Below are positions 36,125 to 48,139 of a stretch of DNA of 64,000 bases, in pieces. Every line of letters starts with the position of its first letter. Within the stretch, counting starts at the first letter, position 1. This DNA is from Meghimatium bilineatum (Eukaryota; Mollusca; Gastropoda; Stylommatophora; Philomycidae): contig CM067312.1 in assembly GCA_034231615.1 (NCBI GenBank), positions 9,150,696 through 9,214,695 of the forward strand. Reading direction: 5' to 3'. The position numbers and the translations under genes are program-made. A model generated the notes under the pieces. That model worked only from the letters and a program-made list of their open reading frames with translations, did no database searches and was not told the DNA's origin.

Positions 36125-36275
36125 AATTAATTAGGACCGCATTCGTTACATTTTTTGATTATTGTTTTGACTTCGGTTGGTCAGTATTTACATACTTAAA
36201 ATCGCATGCCACAAATAGCCAAGACAACTTAAAGTATATAAAGAGTGACCAATTAAAAGTGTCTAACAATAATAA
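36125..36275. mobile_element. Short inverted-repeat element, copy 2
   Basis: The left arm ttggtcagtatttacatact faces a right arm whose reverse complement is ttggtcactctttatatact. It is related to 29.17 and 44.81 kb. The spacer contains aaatcgcatgcca, matching gagtcgcgtgcca of copy 3. Confidence 0.6.
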
Positions 36276-36379
36276 AAAAAAGTAGCGAATCGGGGGTCCT
36301 AATTAATTCTGTTGGAGGGTATTTTATTCTGTCGACGGCCTCAGTGGATGAATCCATTGGGATACCTCTATGACCCTTA

Positions 36380-37130
36380 CATGCTTCTTCTTCTTCTTCT
36401 TTCGTTCACTTGAAACATGTCTATATCTGTAATTCTGTCTCCTTAATAAAACTCACTGTCTTTTGTAGTTCATACAGTGTCCCATAGAGTTTTGATTCCA
36501 GTGTTGTTTCCTCTGGCCAATATGTCTGCCTCAGCGTTTCATGCTCAGAACACTCTTGAAGTATATGTTTGGCACTCTGTGCTGCCTGTCCACATGTACA
36601 CATGGCTGTGTTGCCAATCTTGAACTTTGTATACATGTGACTGCGGAGTCGGTTGTGTCCTGTTCTGAGACGTAGAATTATAACTTGTTCTGATCTGTTC
36701 ATAATAAGATAGTCATCTTGTGTTGGCGTTTGTGGCTTTCTTATTGACTTGATCATCTGTTTTTTCTGATAGTAGGTGATTGGTATATCTGATTGGTCTT
36801 CGGCAGCACCTTCCTTAGCCAGTTGGTCTGCTTTTTCATTTCCTGGTATTCCACAGTGAGAGGGTATCCACTGCATGGTTACCCTATACTGGTAAGACAA
36901 TTCGCTAAGTAGTTTTTTCAAGTCTGTTAGTTTTTCAGACTGGAGAGCTTGAAGCACTGACCTTGCATATGTCAGGAATACCACAGGCTGTAGGTCAGAG
37001 TTGTGGAGTTCAGCAGTTTTTTAGCTGCCACACTAATTGCCTGGATTTCTGCATCATAATTATTGCAGAATTTTCCTGTCGGTGTTCTGATTGTATCTCT
37101 AGGCTTGTGTGGATATTCTATATATACACC
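36380..37130 (-). pseudogene. LINE 3' region: RNase H and zinc knuckle, (GAA)n tail
   Basis: This is the cleanest copy of this domain, with an open minus-strand frame from 36984 to 36421. It shows VFLTYARSVLQAL (the first catalytic Asp is changed to Tyr), MQWIPSHCGIPGNEKAD, RLRTGHNRLRSH, and MCTCGQAAQSAKHILQEC, a CxCx(n)HxxxxC zinc knuckle. The 3' end is a GAA tail (ttcttcttcttc at 36386-36400). The Asp change and the missing RT make it inactive. It is the unexpanded counterpart of the 32-bp array at 19-20 kb. Confidence 0.85.
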
Positions 37131-37134
37131 TGCA

Positions 37135-37268
37135 CCTCCATGCTGATAGATATAATGGTTATAAAGAAATTGTATTAATTCTTCTCAGAGCTGGAGACCC
37201 GATTGATGATAAAAACAACGACAATGACAATTTATTGCATTCAAGTGCCGAGAAGGATCATAAAGAAT
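37135..37268 (+). pseudogene. Ankyrin-repeat fragment
   Basis: The frame reads NGYKEIVLILLRAGDPID, then DKNNDNDNLLHSSAEKDHKE. This has the ankyrin consensus order: GHxEIVxxLLxxGA, DxN/D loop, then xTxLHxAxxxGHxE. Roughly one and a third modules remain, with no start or splice sites identified. The nucleotide match to the 24-bp array unit links it to 34.85-35.99 kb. A LINE fragment lies between the two pieces. Confidence 0.65.
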
Positions 37269-37419
37269 TGAATTGTGCAAATTCTTGTTTCCTGGGAAGT
37301 ACAGCTCATAGGGTCAGATCCATATCAGAAACTGACTAGAGAACGAGAAAGAAGGATATAAATATAGCCAGAAATGAAGGAGATATATCGTGGAAGGAGT
37401 AAATATTTCAAGGATTTAA

Positions 37420-37985
37420 AGAGATAATGAAATAGTTGAAAGAGATGTGAAACAGAAGTTAAAAGGAGAATAGGAATGGCTAAAAGTACCTTCAATGACA
37501 TGAGGAAAATATTAACAAGTAAACACATTACAAACACGTTAAAATGATAATTATAGAATGTTACATCTATTCTATATTAATGTATGGATCAGAAACATGG
37601 ACACTAAATAAATAATTAGAAGACAGAATCGATGCCTTTGAGATGTGGGTATAGAGAAGAATAGGGAGAACATCACGGAAAGAGAAGAAAACAAATAAAG
37701 AGGTACTAAAACACTTAATATTAAGAAAGAACTACTAAGAGAAATAAAGATCAGGTAAATAAAATATTTTGAACACATTAAAAGACCACTTATTGAAGAT
37801 CTTACTTGAGGGTAAAGTCAAAGGGAAGCGATAAAGAGGTAGACAGAAACACAAGTGGGAGAGTAACATCACAAGATGGACAAGCTACAGTCTAGCAGAG
37901 TTCACCACCAAATCAAGAGACAGGGGATGTTGGAGATCTGTTGCAGCCAACCTTCATTGCGGAGACGGCAAATGATGATGATGAA
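37420..37985 (+). pseudogene. LINE reverse transcriptase C-terminus with (TGA)n end
   Basis: Across frameshifts it reads RIGMAKSTFNDMRKILTSK, YSILMYGSETWTLNK, EDRIDAFEMWV, KTNKEVLKHL, RPLIEDL and finally KSRDRGCWRSVAANLHCGDG. These are the standard post-palm motifs of endonuclease/RT LINEs. It ends in tgatgatgatga near 37972-37983, probably the element's microsatellite tail. Confidence 0.8.
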
Positions 37986-38216
37986 ATAGTTGGAAACCTT
38001 CTTTGGCCAGCGTGTCAAATTCAGAGTAATGGTAATTCAAATGGAATTGGATCATTCAATTTAATTGGATTATTTGAGAAAATAAAATTTTAGTCTAATA
38101 CTTCAAAGGAAGTCGGAATCTTTTTTTTAAAAAAAAGTTCCAGACATTTATCGTTGCCTGTTGAAGGAACCTTATATTTTAAATAACTTTAACCAACAAA
38201 TTTATATTCAATCCGC

Positions 38217-38497
38217 CCGTGTGTTGCCGCGGCCTGAAAGGGGAGCAAAGATAGCAACACTGATTACCTTCCACGCATGTCGTAAAAGGCGACTAAGGAG
38301 GTTATGAAATGGAGTTGGCTGTCCCATCCCATATAGAGCCAGTGACCTAAAGCCATGCTGAAGTAGGATGTGTCAGGCCGAAATGCGCAGATATCGCAGC
38401 AATGCTGTAAACCATGACACAACGCATTCCGTTCTCCGGACTACATCCTGCTAAATCTGCAGGAGTTTGAAAACGAACGCAGAAGAAGAAGAAGAAG
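38217..38497 (+). repeat. SINE, long form, complete with (GAA)n tail
   Basis: At about 280 bp this is the best full copy: gtgttgccgcggcctgaaag at the head, then gtcgtaaaaggcgactaagg, gttggctgtcccatccca, gaagtaggatgtgtcaggcc, gcgcagatatcgcagc, gacacaacgcattccgttct, gtttgaaaacgaacgcag, (GAA)5. The gtcgtaa-ggcgacta block recalls a conserved core reported in molluscan SINEs (from memory, unchecked). No clean target duplication was seen. Confidence 0.85.
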
Positions 38498-38545
38498 ATA
38501 TTTACAGTTACTGTATTAGAAAACAGAGACCACATGCAAGCCATA

Positions 38546-39545
38546 TTGCCAATCGTTTTTAGTAATTCATCATGTTTTATGTGGACATGACATTCGGTAG
38601 ATAATCACTTGAAACGAGGTTCTATCTATCCGTCTAATCTCATTTCTACTTGATCCGTTAGACGTTGTGGAAGGAAGTTGAATTTCTACTTGATCCGTTA
38701 CACGTCGTGGGAGGAAGTTGAAGTTGCCTATATTTAGCGATTTTGGTCGCATTGGCCAAGGTCATCCCGTGTCTCTTTCTGTGAATGTCTTCACCCTTCT
38801 AGTTCTTGGCCTTCCTCGTGTCTTTCATCTCGATCTTCTGTTGCATGCACAAAATGCTAGTTGTGTCTGTACTATTCTCATTGGTGTGAACAAAACACCT
38901 AGTTTGCTGTCTCGCGACGTAATCTTGACTTATGATCGTCTTTATGTCTTTCCTAAGATTTTCATTTCTCCGTCGATCTCTTTTGGTGACATTTATAGCT
39001 TTCCTCAAACACCTAACTTCCCACGCTGCGATAATTTTCACTAGTATCTTTGTCAAGGTGTCCATGTTTGACATTGGTAACACAGAGTTGGTATAAATAT
39101 ACAGTTTATCAATTGTCATTTTATGCTGAAGTCGGATGTGTCAGGTCGAAAGGCGCAGATATCGCAGCAGGCTGTAAACCATGACACAACGCATTCCGTT
39201 CTCCAGAATACATCCTGCTAATTTGCAGGAGTTTGAGAACAAACGCAGAAGAAGAAGAAGAATTGTCATTTTGTAGCTATGCAGATTGTTACGTGGTTGA
39301 GTATTGGCGACTGCTGGTACGCGACATCATTGTTTTCTGACATCATATTTCAATCTCTCTATGGAGTTTGCACCCTCTGTAACGTCACTTGCTAAATATT
39401 TGAACTCTGAAACATGCTGTAGATTTCTACCATTGACAGATACATGCAGCTGGCCTGTTGTTCTGCTCAACTTCATAGTCTCTGTTTTTGATGTGTTTAG
39501 TTTCATGTTGTATTATTTTCGCGGGTCGTTTAGATCAGGAAATGA
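38546..39545 (-). pseudogene. LINE RT fragment, minus strand, split by a SINE
   Basis: From the right on the minus strand: MKLNTSKTETMKLSRTTGQL and VSEFKYLASDVTEGA (the region after motif C), then, beyond a SINE at 39123-39260, AAWEVRCLRKAINVTKRDR, RNENLRKDI and a C-terminal KGEDIHRKRHG. These match post-palm LINE motifs. Stops and shifts are frequent. Confidence 0.75.
39123..39260 (+). repeat. SINE, short form, with perfect 12-bp target duplication
   Basis: The 138-bp element starts atgctgaagtcggatgtg and ends with (GAA)n. It is flanked by aattgtcatttt at 39111-39122 and again at 39261-39272. The insertion lies in an antisense LINE fragment, so the SINE is younger. Confidence 0.95.
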
Positions 39546-39549
39546 TGTT

Positions 39550-40830
39550 AATTAACTAAATCTAAAATTGTGTTAACAATCAGTATTTATTGGTATAAAT
39601 TTAATGTTAAGTTTCGTGGAAAAATATTGTGTAATGATGATTTTCATATTATTGATACCAAGGGATATAACTCTTAAACATGCACTTATAAATCACATCC
39701 CTTTGATCTGATGTGGACTTATATTCTATGTAATCTACATATATAAATGGATAGGATCAGTAGCTCTTTGCTTTCTTATGGTGTATACGTTCCTCCATTT
39801 CGTAATGCAGACCAATAAAAATTGGCAAAACTTATAGATAATTTCACAAAAAGGGGATAACGGCAGCAGAATTTCGAATTATTATCCGATAACCCTGGGT
39901 CCGCCTAGAGCAATGCGTTCCCTTTGCACCTCAATTTCACATTTAAATTCACAAACAACATTTAACAAATTTCACACAAAGTAGTCAAATATATTTGTTA
40001 CTATCATCAACTAATCTGATGATGTTCCTCCGTCGCAAGCGAAGATGAGCATGGCAAGAAAAAAACATTAAATGCGATGGAAAAAAATAAATTATATATT
40101 ATAATTTAAATTGGTAATTAACTTATTTGGTTTGTGAGTTCGTAGATGCCCGATGAGTCCGATTCGTGCACGGAAACTTCTATTGCAGTGCATGCAGGAG
40201 TGCTGAAGGTTCGGGGTAATACTATGAGTATAAAAATGTATATAAAGTATATACTGTATCTGCTAATACTATGAGTATAAAATATCTACTTTCGGATTTA
40301 TAAAATACTAGAAGTAATTGCCTTGCGTTGTCCGGGCGAGAATAAAATAAAATATAATGGATGCGAATATTGTTCTTATAAATTCGCTATGACTGTGGTA
40401 TGCTTCAGTTTCTACACCCTAACACTACAACGTATCATAGCAGGAAGCGTCGTCTGTCCCTGTATCTCGTTGTTAAGTTGTTTTATGTTTTATTTTGGTA
40501 ACACATCTACCTATTTTTGTATATATCTTGACATTTGCCTGCAAAAGAGACAGACAATATTTCCAACACCATTTGCATCACCACATACAGCGACACTGTA
40601 GACATACAGTGACGCCTGTTAGTCCAGTCAGAACATTGGAGGGACGGCCAATGTAAAAGACACCTAAAGGTGGATAAAACAAATATATGTCATAATGAGT
40701 ACAATGAAAGGGCAGAACAGCGCCAGAGGGCAGCGCGAACTGCAAATGAAAAGTGAAAAGTTCCTAGGAAAGGGAAACTATAAGATCTGTTAGCTCAAGA
40801 CGAGCTTCTAGTTACCTGTGATCCTTATAA
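39550..40830. other. AT-rich stretch without recognised genes
   Basis: Around 39890-39950 a block (gcctagagcaatgcgttccc, tttgcacctcaatttcac) resembles the dispersed repeat at 31.65 kb. Nothing else recognised. Confidence 0.5.
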
Positions 40831-40839
40831 GCAGAGACC

Positions 40840-41440
40840 TAGACCCAATGGTGGGCGCTCGGAAAAGCAAAAAGACCGAAACCAACTCTAATGTCGAGCC
40901 TTCCTATACCGGAAATATGCTCGCGAAGAGAAAGGGTTCCGAACCCGATGGGCTTAGGCAAGAAGGGGACAACGATAGCAGTCCTGGCCCAACTCTAATG
41001 TCAAGATTTCCTATACTGGAAATACACTTGCAGAGAGAAAGGGTTCAGTACCTGATGGGCTCAGGCGCTATTGGGACAAGGCCGCTCAGCTCGAGAACGC
41101 CTTGCTCTCAAACGCGTGGTGTGAGACTCAATCTTGTACGAGGGGTTCACTATGTCTGTGAACGACGCCTCGGGTAGGAGGGTGAACGAGCCAGTGTCCA
41201 ACTCTTCTGGCGAGTTCTTCCTCATTTGGAACCAGGCTCGCGGATGAGAAAAGGTTCAGTACCCGATGGACACAGGCAGAGTTCGTCCAATTGCACGAGA
41301 TGGGTTTATGGACGGTAGGGCACCTCGTGCCAGATAGACGCGCTCGACAGGCGTCTTGGCGAAGAGGCACTTCACAACAGCGTGCCCGGCGACAGATACA
41401 CAGGTTGTCACGGACTAGGGACCAAACCCGAAATAAAGGA
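40840..41440. repeat. GC-richer region with a diverged duplication of about 140 bp
   Basis: ccaactctaatgtcgagcct.. and ccaactctaatgtcaagatt.. occur about 115-140 bp apart (40882 and 40990), both leading to agagaaagggttc..ga(t)gggct(t/c)agg. A third echo, aaaggttcagtacccgatgg, is at 41250. The base composition differs from the flanks. No family recognised. Confidence 0.55.
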
Positions 41441-41622
41441 ATGACGAAAACGGATGTGCTGGACCTCGGACGTCCTGACCACAAGTGGCCAACCAGGGTG
41501 CAAATAATCACAGTTTTACTGTGGAACTTGCAGAACAAAGTACTTCACGCTCCCTGGCGAAAATCACACGAAATATTCGTTGTGGTTATTTGAGAGCGAA
41601 CGCTGAAGAAGAAGAAGAAGAA
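41440..41622 (+). repeat. (GAA)-tailed SINE-like element, diverged subfamily
   Basis: It begins atgacgaaaacggatgtgct and ends gagagcgaacgctgaagaag followed by more GAA. It is closer to the copy at 2465-2620 than to the main SINE. Confidence 0.6.
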
Positions 41623-41714
41623 ATGTGAAATTGATTCTACAATAGTGTGAAGGTGAATACATTTTAGCGTTGTTTGAGGCACTGTGAAATCCATTATGTT
41701 ATAATCTTTTTATC

Positions 41715-41890
41715 TCCGGAGTTTTTCAAGTAGGACACCGGAGTTTTGCAAGTAGGACTCCAGTAGAACTCCAGAGTTTTGCAAGATTAGAGGGACTTCA
41801 GTAGAACTCCAGAGTTTTGCAAGATTAGGGGGACTTCAGTAGAACGCCAGAGATTTGCAAGATTAGAGGGACTTCAGTAGGACTCCAGTA
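41715..41890. repeat. 38-bp imperfect array
   Basis: gagttttgcaagattagagg, gacttcagtagaactcca repeats about four times. It resembles ggagttttacgag near 23.07 kb, so the unit is dispersed. Confidence 0.8.
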
Positions 41891-42122
41891 GCTAGGGCAG
41901 TTATGAGTTTACCTCTCTTTTTGAGAGGCACGTCACTTTCAACCGGCGGACAACAAGATCCAGTTAGGTTACATCAGGACGCACTACCATAAAATATTAG
42001 TGGTAACATAGACCCCAAAAGTTAAGTTAACTGTTCTGGGGTATTACTATCCACCCTCCCCCTAAGAAAATCGAAACATGACTTTTAGAGCTAGAAACTT
42101 GTCAAAAGTTGAGCGAAAAGCC

Positions 42123-42826
42123 CCAAAACCTCTCCTGTAGCAATTTCTAGCTAAACGGTCATCAAACCAAAACCTCTCCTGTAGCAATTTCTAGCTAAAC
42201 GGTCATCAAACCAAAACCTCTCCTGTAGCAATTTCTAGCTAAACGGTCATCAAACCAAAACCTCTCCTGTAGCAATTTCTAGCTAAACGGTCATCAAACC
42301 AAAACCTCTCCTGTAGCAATTTCTAGCTAAACGGTCATCAAACCAAAACCTCTCCTGTAGCAATTTCTAGCTAAACGGTCATCAAACCAAAACCTCTCCT
42401 GTAGCAATTTCTAGCTAAACGGTCATCAAACCAAAACCTCTCCTGTAGCAATTTCTAGCTAAACGGTCATCAAACCAAAACCTCTCCTGTAGCAATTTCT
42501 AGCTAAACGGTCATCAAACCAAAACCTCTCCTGTAGCAATTTCTAGCTAAACGGTCATCAAACCAAAACCTCTCCTGTAGCAATTTCTAGCTAAACGGTC
42601 ATCAAACCAAAACCTCTCCTGTAGCAATTTCTAGCTAAACGGTCATCAAACCAAAACCTCTCCTGTAGCAATTTCTAGCTAAACGGTCATCAAACCAAAA
42701 CCTCTCCTGTAGCAATTTCTAGCTAAACGGTCATCAAACCAAAACCTCTCCTGTAGCAATTTCTAGCTAAACGGTCATCAAACCAAAACCTCTCCTGTAG
42801 CAATTTCTAGCTAAACGGTCATCAAA
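42123..42826. repeat. 44-bp array, 16 essentially identical copies
   Basis: The unit is ccaaaacctctcctgtagca, atttctagctaaacggtcat, caaa. I saw no substitution between inner copies. Both ends are sharp. Perfect identity points to very recent amplification or an assembly effect. Confidence 0.97.
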
Positions 42827-42829
42827 TTT

Positions 42830-43085
42830 ACCTCAAAAGCTAGACCTTACACATAAAAATGTAACGAAGAAAATGTTTTTGTCGTGTGAGTGGAGAGGGC
42901 AGGGAGGGAGGAGAGAAAACCCCTTCCACAGGGGGATACTATCTACTGCCATGGCTCCACTATTTTTGTATAGGTGTAAAGCTCTGATATAACCAAGTTG
43001 GACTGACGTCTTCGGCATAAAAATATATTGGTGCCGGCGGAATTTCGAATAAAACAATTTTTAAAAAGAGGGGAGGGGTGAGCCT
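42830..43085. other. Unassigned stretch
   Basis: Purine-rich (gaggggaggggtg) near 43068-43080. No gene recognised. Confidence 0.45.
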
Positions 43086-43650
43086 TTAAAATGCGCAGTG
43101 AGAACATCAGAAAGATAAAAGTTATCACATCATACATCGAATATATAGAGAAACAGCAGATATAATGGTCTGGACATCTTATGAGAATGAACAATCAACT
43201 TCCGTTAACAGCTTACAACAAGATGGAATCAGGATACAAAGCTAAGGGTAGGCCTAGGAAAAGGTGATTCGACAACATTAAGACCATCCTGAATAAGCAT
43301 GAAAACACCTCAACCAGAGCAACACACCTGATCCTGAAACGCAGACTACATGTCCGTCACAAACCTCTACGCCAGGGCTATTCAATTGGCGGCACGCGGG
43401 CCTCATCCGGCCCGCGGAAGCCTAGTAAATGGCCGTGGATCATTGCTAAAACAGCGAAATAAAGTTATAAAAATACTAAATGTATAAAATCATTCAATGC
43501 ATATTTTATAAATCTGGCCCGTCTTGATCCCCATTTTCTACATTTTGGCCACCGAGTAAATATAGTTGGATAGCCCTGCTCTACGCTCAACGTCAAGTGT
43601 GGGAGCTACAACAAATCCACCTGGGGATCTGGGGATAGATAATAGACAAT
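43085..43650 (+). pseudogene. LINE C-terminal fragment, split by a hAT-like MITE
   Basis: MRSENIRKIKV, IEYIEKQQI and GHLMRMNNQLPL, then GYKAKGRPRKR and LKRRLHVRHKPL, are post-palm LINE RT motifs. The MITE at 43373-43578 interrupts, and the host sequence continues after it with ctctacgctcaacgtcaagt. Confidence 0.7.
43373..43578. mobile_element. hAT-like MITE, 206 bp, perfect 8-bp target duplication
   Basis: The ends are cagggctattcaa and, inverted at the right, cagggctatccaa. The flanks are ctctacgc at 43365-43372 and 43579-43586, identical. The inside has ggcccgcgg sequence near the left end, common in hAT MITEs. It encodes nothing. Confidence 0.92.
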
Positions 43651-43685
43651 TGACTGATGCTTGTACCAACACGCGTTTGAGAACC

Positions 43686-44810
<1,125 letters not shown>

Positions 44811-44940
44811 AAACAGGTCTTCATTCGTTACGTTTTTGATCATTGTCGTGATTTTAGTTGGTTACTACTTATATTACTTGGAGTCGCGTGCCAAAAATGT
44901 CAAGTCCGACCAATGAAATTCACGAAAATAATCACACATC
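44811..44940. mobile_element. Short inverted-repeat element, copy 3
   Basis: The left side gtcgtgattttagttggtta and right side (reverse complement cgtgaatttcattggtcgga) bracket a spacer with ggagtcgcgtgcca. It is the same family as 29.17 and 36.13 kb. Confidence 0.55.
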
Positions 44941-45044
44941 AGCCATTCAGGTCATGTTTACTTTCTGTACACAGGACTGTATCAGAGCCCGGCCATGTCT
45001 GTTTAAAATTGGGAAATCAAATTTAAAATAGCCTGAATATTATT

Positions 45045-45215
45045 GTGTCCAAGAGGCAGATAATAGTAGCAAGAGTGTAACCTGCCATCTAGTTCAGTTG
45101 TCGACTAAGATATGTTTGGATATCATATTGTTGGGTCCAAGAGGCAGCTAATAGTAGCAAGAGTGTAACCTGCTATGCATGTCTAGTTAAGTTGTCGACT
45201 AAGCTATGTTTGGGG
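45045..45215. repeat. Imperfect tandem duplication of about 85 bp
   Basis: tgtccaagaggcagataata, gtagcaagagtgtaacctgc and gttgtcgactaagatatgtt occur twice (gggtccaagaggcagctaat in the second copy). Confidence 0.8.
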
Positions 45216-45345
45216 GTGGAATAGCTGTATCATCCCATCACCAAAGTAACCCAGAAGTCATGTTAAAGTCGACGTGTCAGTGCCAGGAAAACAAAACACT
45301 TTGTAGCACATCATACTCAAGATGTAGCCTTCAACCAAACCTGAC
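45215..45345 (+). repeat. Possible degraded SINE
   Basis: tggaatagctgtatcatccc, aaagtaacccagaagtcatg, ttaaagtcgacgtgtcagtg follows the order of the SINE middle, with low identity. Confidence 0.35.
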
Positions 45346-45483
45346 CTGGGGGGGGGGAGCTATTAGGGCTAGATATTTAGATAGAAGAACCCCCCGACCA
45401 CTTAACGATTTTCCAAAAAAAATGTAAACAAAACATTTGCCTACGAAATTGGGCGAATAACTTAAACATTGCTCTCTCCTCAC

Positions 45484-45617
45484 AGTTCGAGGGATTCAAC
45501 CCTCCCCCCTTCCTGACTGTTCGAGGGATTCAACGCTCCCCCCCTTCCTGACTGTATGAGGGATTCAACCTTCTCCGACGTCCTGACTGTACGAGGAATT
45601 CAACCCTCTCCCTCCCC
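45484..45617. repeat. 34-35 bp array, four copies
   Basis: gttcgagggattcaaccctc, cccccttcctgact repeats with small length changes in the c run. Confidence 0.9.
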
Positions 45618-45749
45618 AACACTCTACACTTTATTTACGGAATACAATACACATTACTACACGTGATTCAACTACTACTTCAGATACAGTTAATGTCTCC
45701 TTCACTAGAACCTCTACCACCACACACAATGCTTCACAACAGCGACCAA

Positions 45750-47265
45750 TGAGCGGCAACTACTACTTCCCCACATCTACTACTTCACCACATCTACTAC
45801 TTCACCGTCCTAACTACTTCATAATCCATACTCTCTCACTACATCTACTACCTCACACACATAGTACTTCAATACACCTACTACTTCAACACCTACTACT
45901 TCAACACCTACTACTTCAACACACCTACTGCTTCACCACACCTACTACTTCAGCACACTTACTACCGCACCACAAGTACTACTTGACCACACCTGCTACG
46001 TCACCGTAACTACTACTTCAAGATTCCTACTACTTTGAAACACCTACTATTACACCACACCTACTATTACACCACACCTACTATTACATCACACCTACTA
46101 TTACACCACACCTACTATTACACCACACCTACTATTACACCACACCTACTACTACACCACACCTACTATTACATCACACCTACTATTACACCACACCTAC
46201 TATTACATCACACCTACTATTACACCACACCTACTATTACATCACACCTACTATTACACCACACCTACTATTTCATCACACCTACTATTACACCACACCT
46301 ACTATTACATCACACCTACTATTACATCACACCTACTACTACACCACACCTACTATTACACCACACCTACTACTACACCACACCTACTATTACACCACAC
46401 CTACTATTACACCACACCTACTATTACACCACACCTACTATTACACCACACCTACTATTACACCACAACTACTATTACACCACACCTACTATTACACCAC
46501 ACCTACTACTTCACCACACCTACTATTACACCACACCTACTATTACACCACACCTACTATTACACCACACCTACTATTACACCACACCTACTATTACACC
46601 GAACATACTATTACACCACACCTATTATTACACAACACCACATATTACACCACAATTACTATTACAACACACCTACTACTTTACTATACCTACTACTTCA
46701 CCACGCCTACTGCCTCACCACATATTACTTCAACATACCTACTATTTCAGAACACCCACTAACTCACCACATGTACTACTTGACCACACCTGCTACGTCA
46801 CCGCAATTACTACTTCAACCTTACTACTACTTTGCAACCTCTACTATTTGATCATCCCTACTACGCCATCACACCTACTATTACACCACACCTACTATTA
46901 CACCACACCTACTACATCACCGAACCTACTACTTCACCACACCTACTATTACACCACACCTACTACTTCTCATCTACTACTTCACCACATCTACTACTTC
47001 ACCACATCTACTACTCCACCATCCCTACTACGTCACCATCCCTACTACGTCACCATCCCTACTACGTCATCACACCCACTACATCACCGAACCTACTACT
47101 CCACCATCCCTACTACTCCACCATCCCTACTACGTCATCACACCCACTACATCACCGAACCTACTACTCCACCATCCCTACTACTCCACCATCCCTACTA
47201 CTCCACCATCCCTACTACTCCACCATCCCTACTACTCCACCATCCCTACTACTTTAAAACACTTA
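45750..47265. repeat. 17-bp array
   Basis: About 85 units of cctactattacaccaca. The centre (46035-46620) is uniform. The flanks use related forms (ctactacttcaccacat, ctactccaccatccct). It lacks stop codons in frame, producing a spurious 457-codon frame of TYYYTTPTITPHLLLHH type. Confidence 0.95.
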
Positions 47266-47413
47266 TTACTGCAGTATTCTTACTACACTACATAACGACA
47301 CCTAATACCTCACATCTCCTACTTATTCATCAACAAAGTGTTATGTTTCATCAAAATCCGAATAGAAATATGAAGCACATATTAGCAACTAATTTAACAA
47401 TAATTTAATGACA

Positions 47414-47910
47414 TCCTCTTCTTTTCGTTCGCAGTTTAACTTGTCCACACACCACGTCCGGTTTAACATGTCCACACAGCAAGTCCAGTTTAACTTGTCC
47501 ACACACCACGTCCGGTTTAACATGTCCACACAGCAAGTCCAGTTTAACTTGTTGACACAGCAAGTCCAGTTTTCTTCATTAATGCCGCTGTAGTTGAAAG
47601 CTTCTGAGTGCTCCGGCACAGCTATCTGTGGCTATCCGTCTTTGTGGGCCAATGTTCCTCCATTAATTGGTTTAGTGTAATACAGTCTTACAGGATATGT
47701 TCCGTTGTTTGTTCTAACTGCTCACATGGGCACAGAGGTGATGGAACAAGTCTTAGTCTCATGTAAGTTGTCTATTAGTCTATGTTGTGTCATGTCTGAT
47801 GTGGAAGATGATAACATGCTCAGCTCTGTCAAGATAGTGATAATTGTCTTTTGGTTAGTCGACTGTCCTAATAGCTTTGAAAATAGTACTCACCTGGGAA
47901 ACATGCAGTT
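47414..47910 (-). pseudogene. LINE 3' end with a 54-bp array in the untranslated region
   Basis: The plus strand begins cttcttttcgttcgcagttt, the reverse of the (GAA)-tailed LINE 3' end. On minus, farther right, DLTELSMLSSS, MTQHRLIDNLHET and HKDG correspond to the C-terminal zinc-knuckle region of the RNase H LINE at 18.9-20.3 kb, with several shifts. At 47432-47572 the sequence agtttaacttgtccacacac, cacgtccggtttaacatgtc, cacacagcaagtcc repeats at 54 bp (27-bp subunits). Confidence 0.75.
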
Positions 47911-47919
47911 TTACTGAAC

Positions 47920-48135
47920 GACGACTAACACACTATCACTGTCGGATGCATACGTGAAATAAAACATGCAAAAAAAAAACAAAAAACAAAAAACCACAGG
48001 ACATAATCATACACATACCAAAACACAGGACATAATCGACGTTTTGAACCAAAATGCCTTTATCACGATACGTCTCTTGGTTCGAAACGTCGATTATGTT
48101 CTGTGCTTTTTGTGTGTTTATTATTATATAAACTA
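47920..48135. other. Unassigned stretch with a long imperfect inverted repeat
   Basis: aggacataatcgacgttttg, aaccaaaatgcc faces gtctcttggttcgaaacgtc, gattatgttctgtg, so about 30 bases can pair. No coding sequence seen. Confidence 0.5.
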
Positions 48136-48139
48136 ATAG

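Noticed and set aside
41128..41593. Arg-rich frames on both strands at 41.1-41.6 kb
   Set aside because: The sequence is a diverged duplicated repeat plus a (GAA)-tailed element; no family motif is present.
46035..47408. Plus-strand frame of 457 codons (HLLLHHTYYYTTPTIT)
   Set aside because: It is a translation of the 17-bp array; the frame rotates and composition follows the repeat only.
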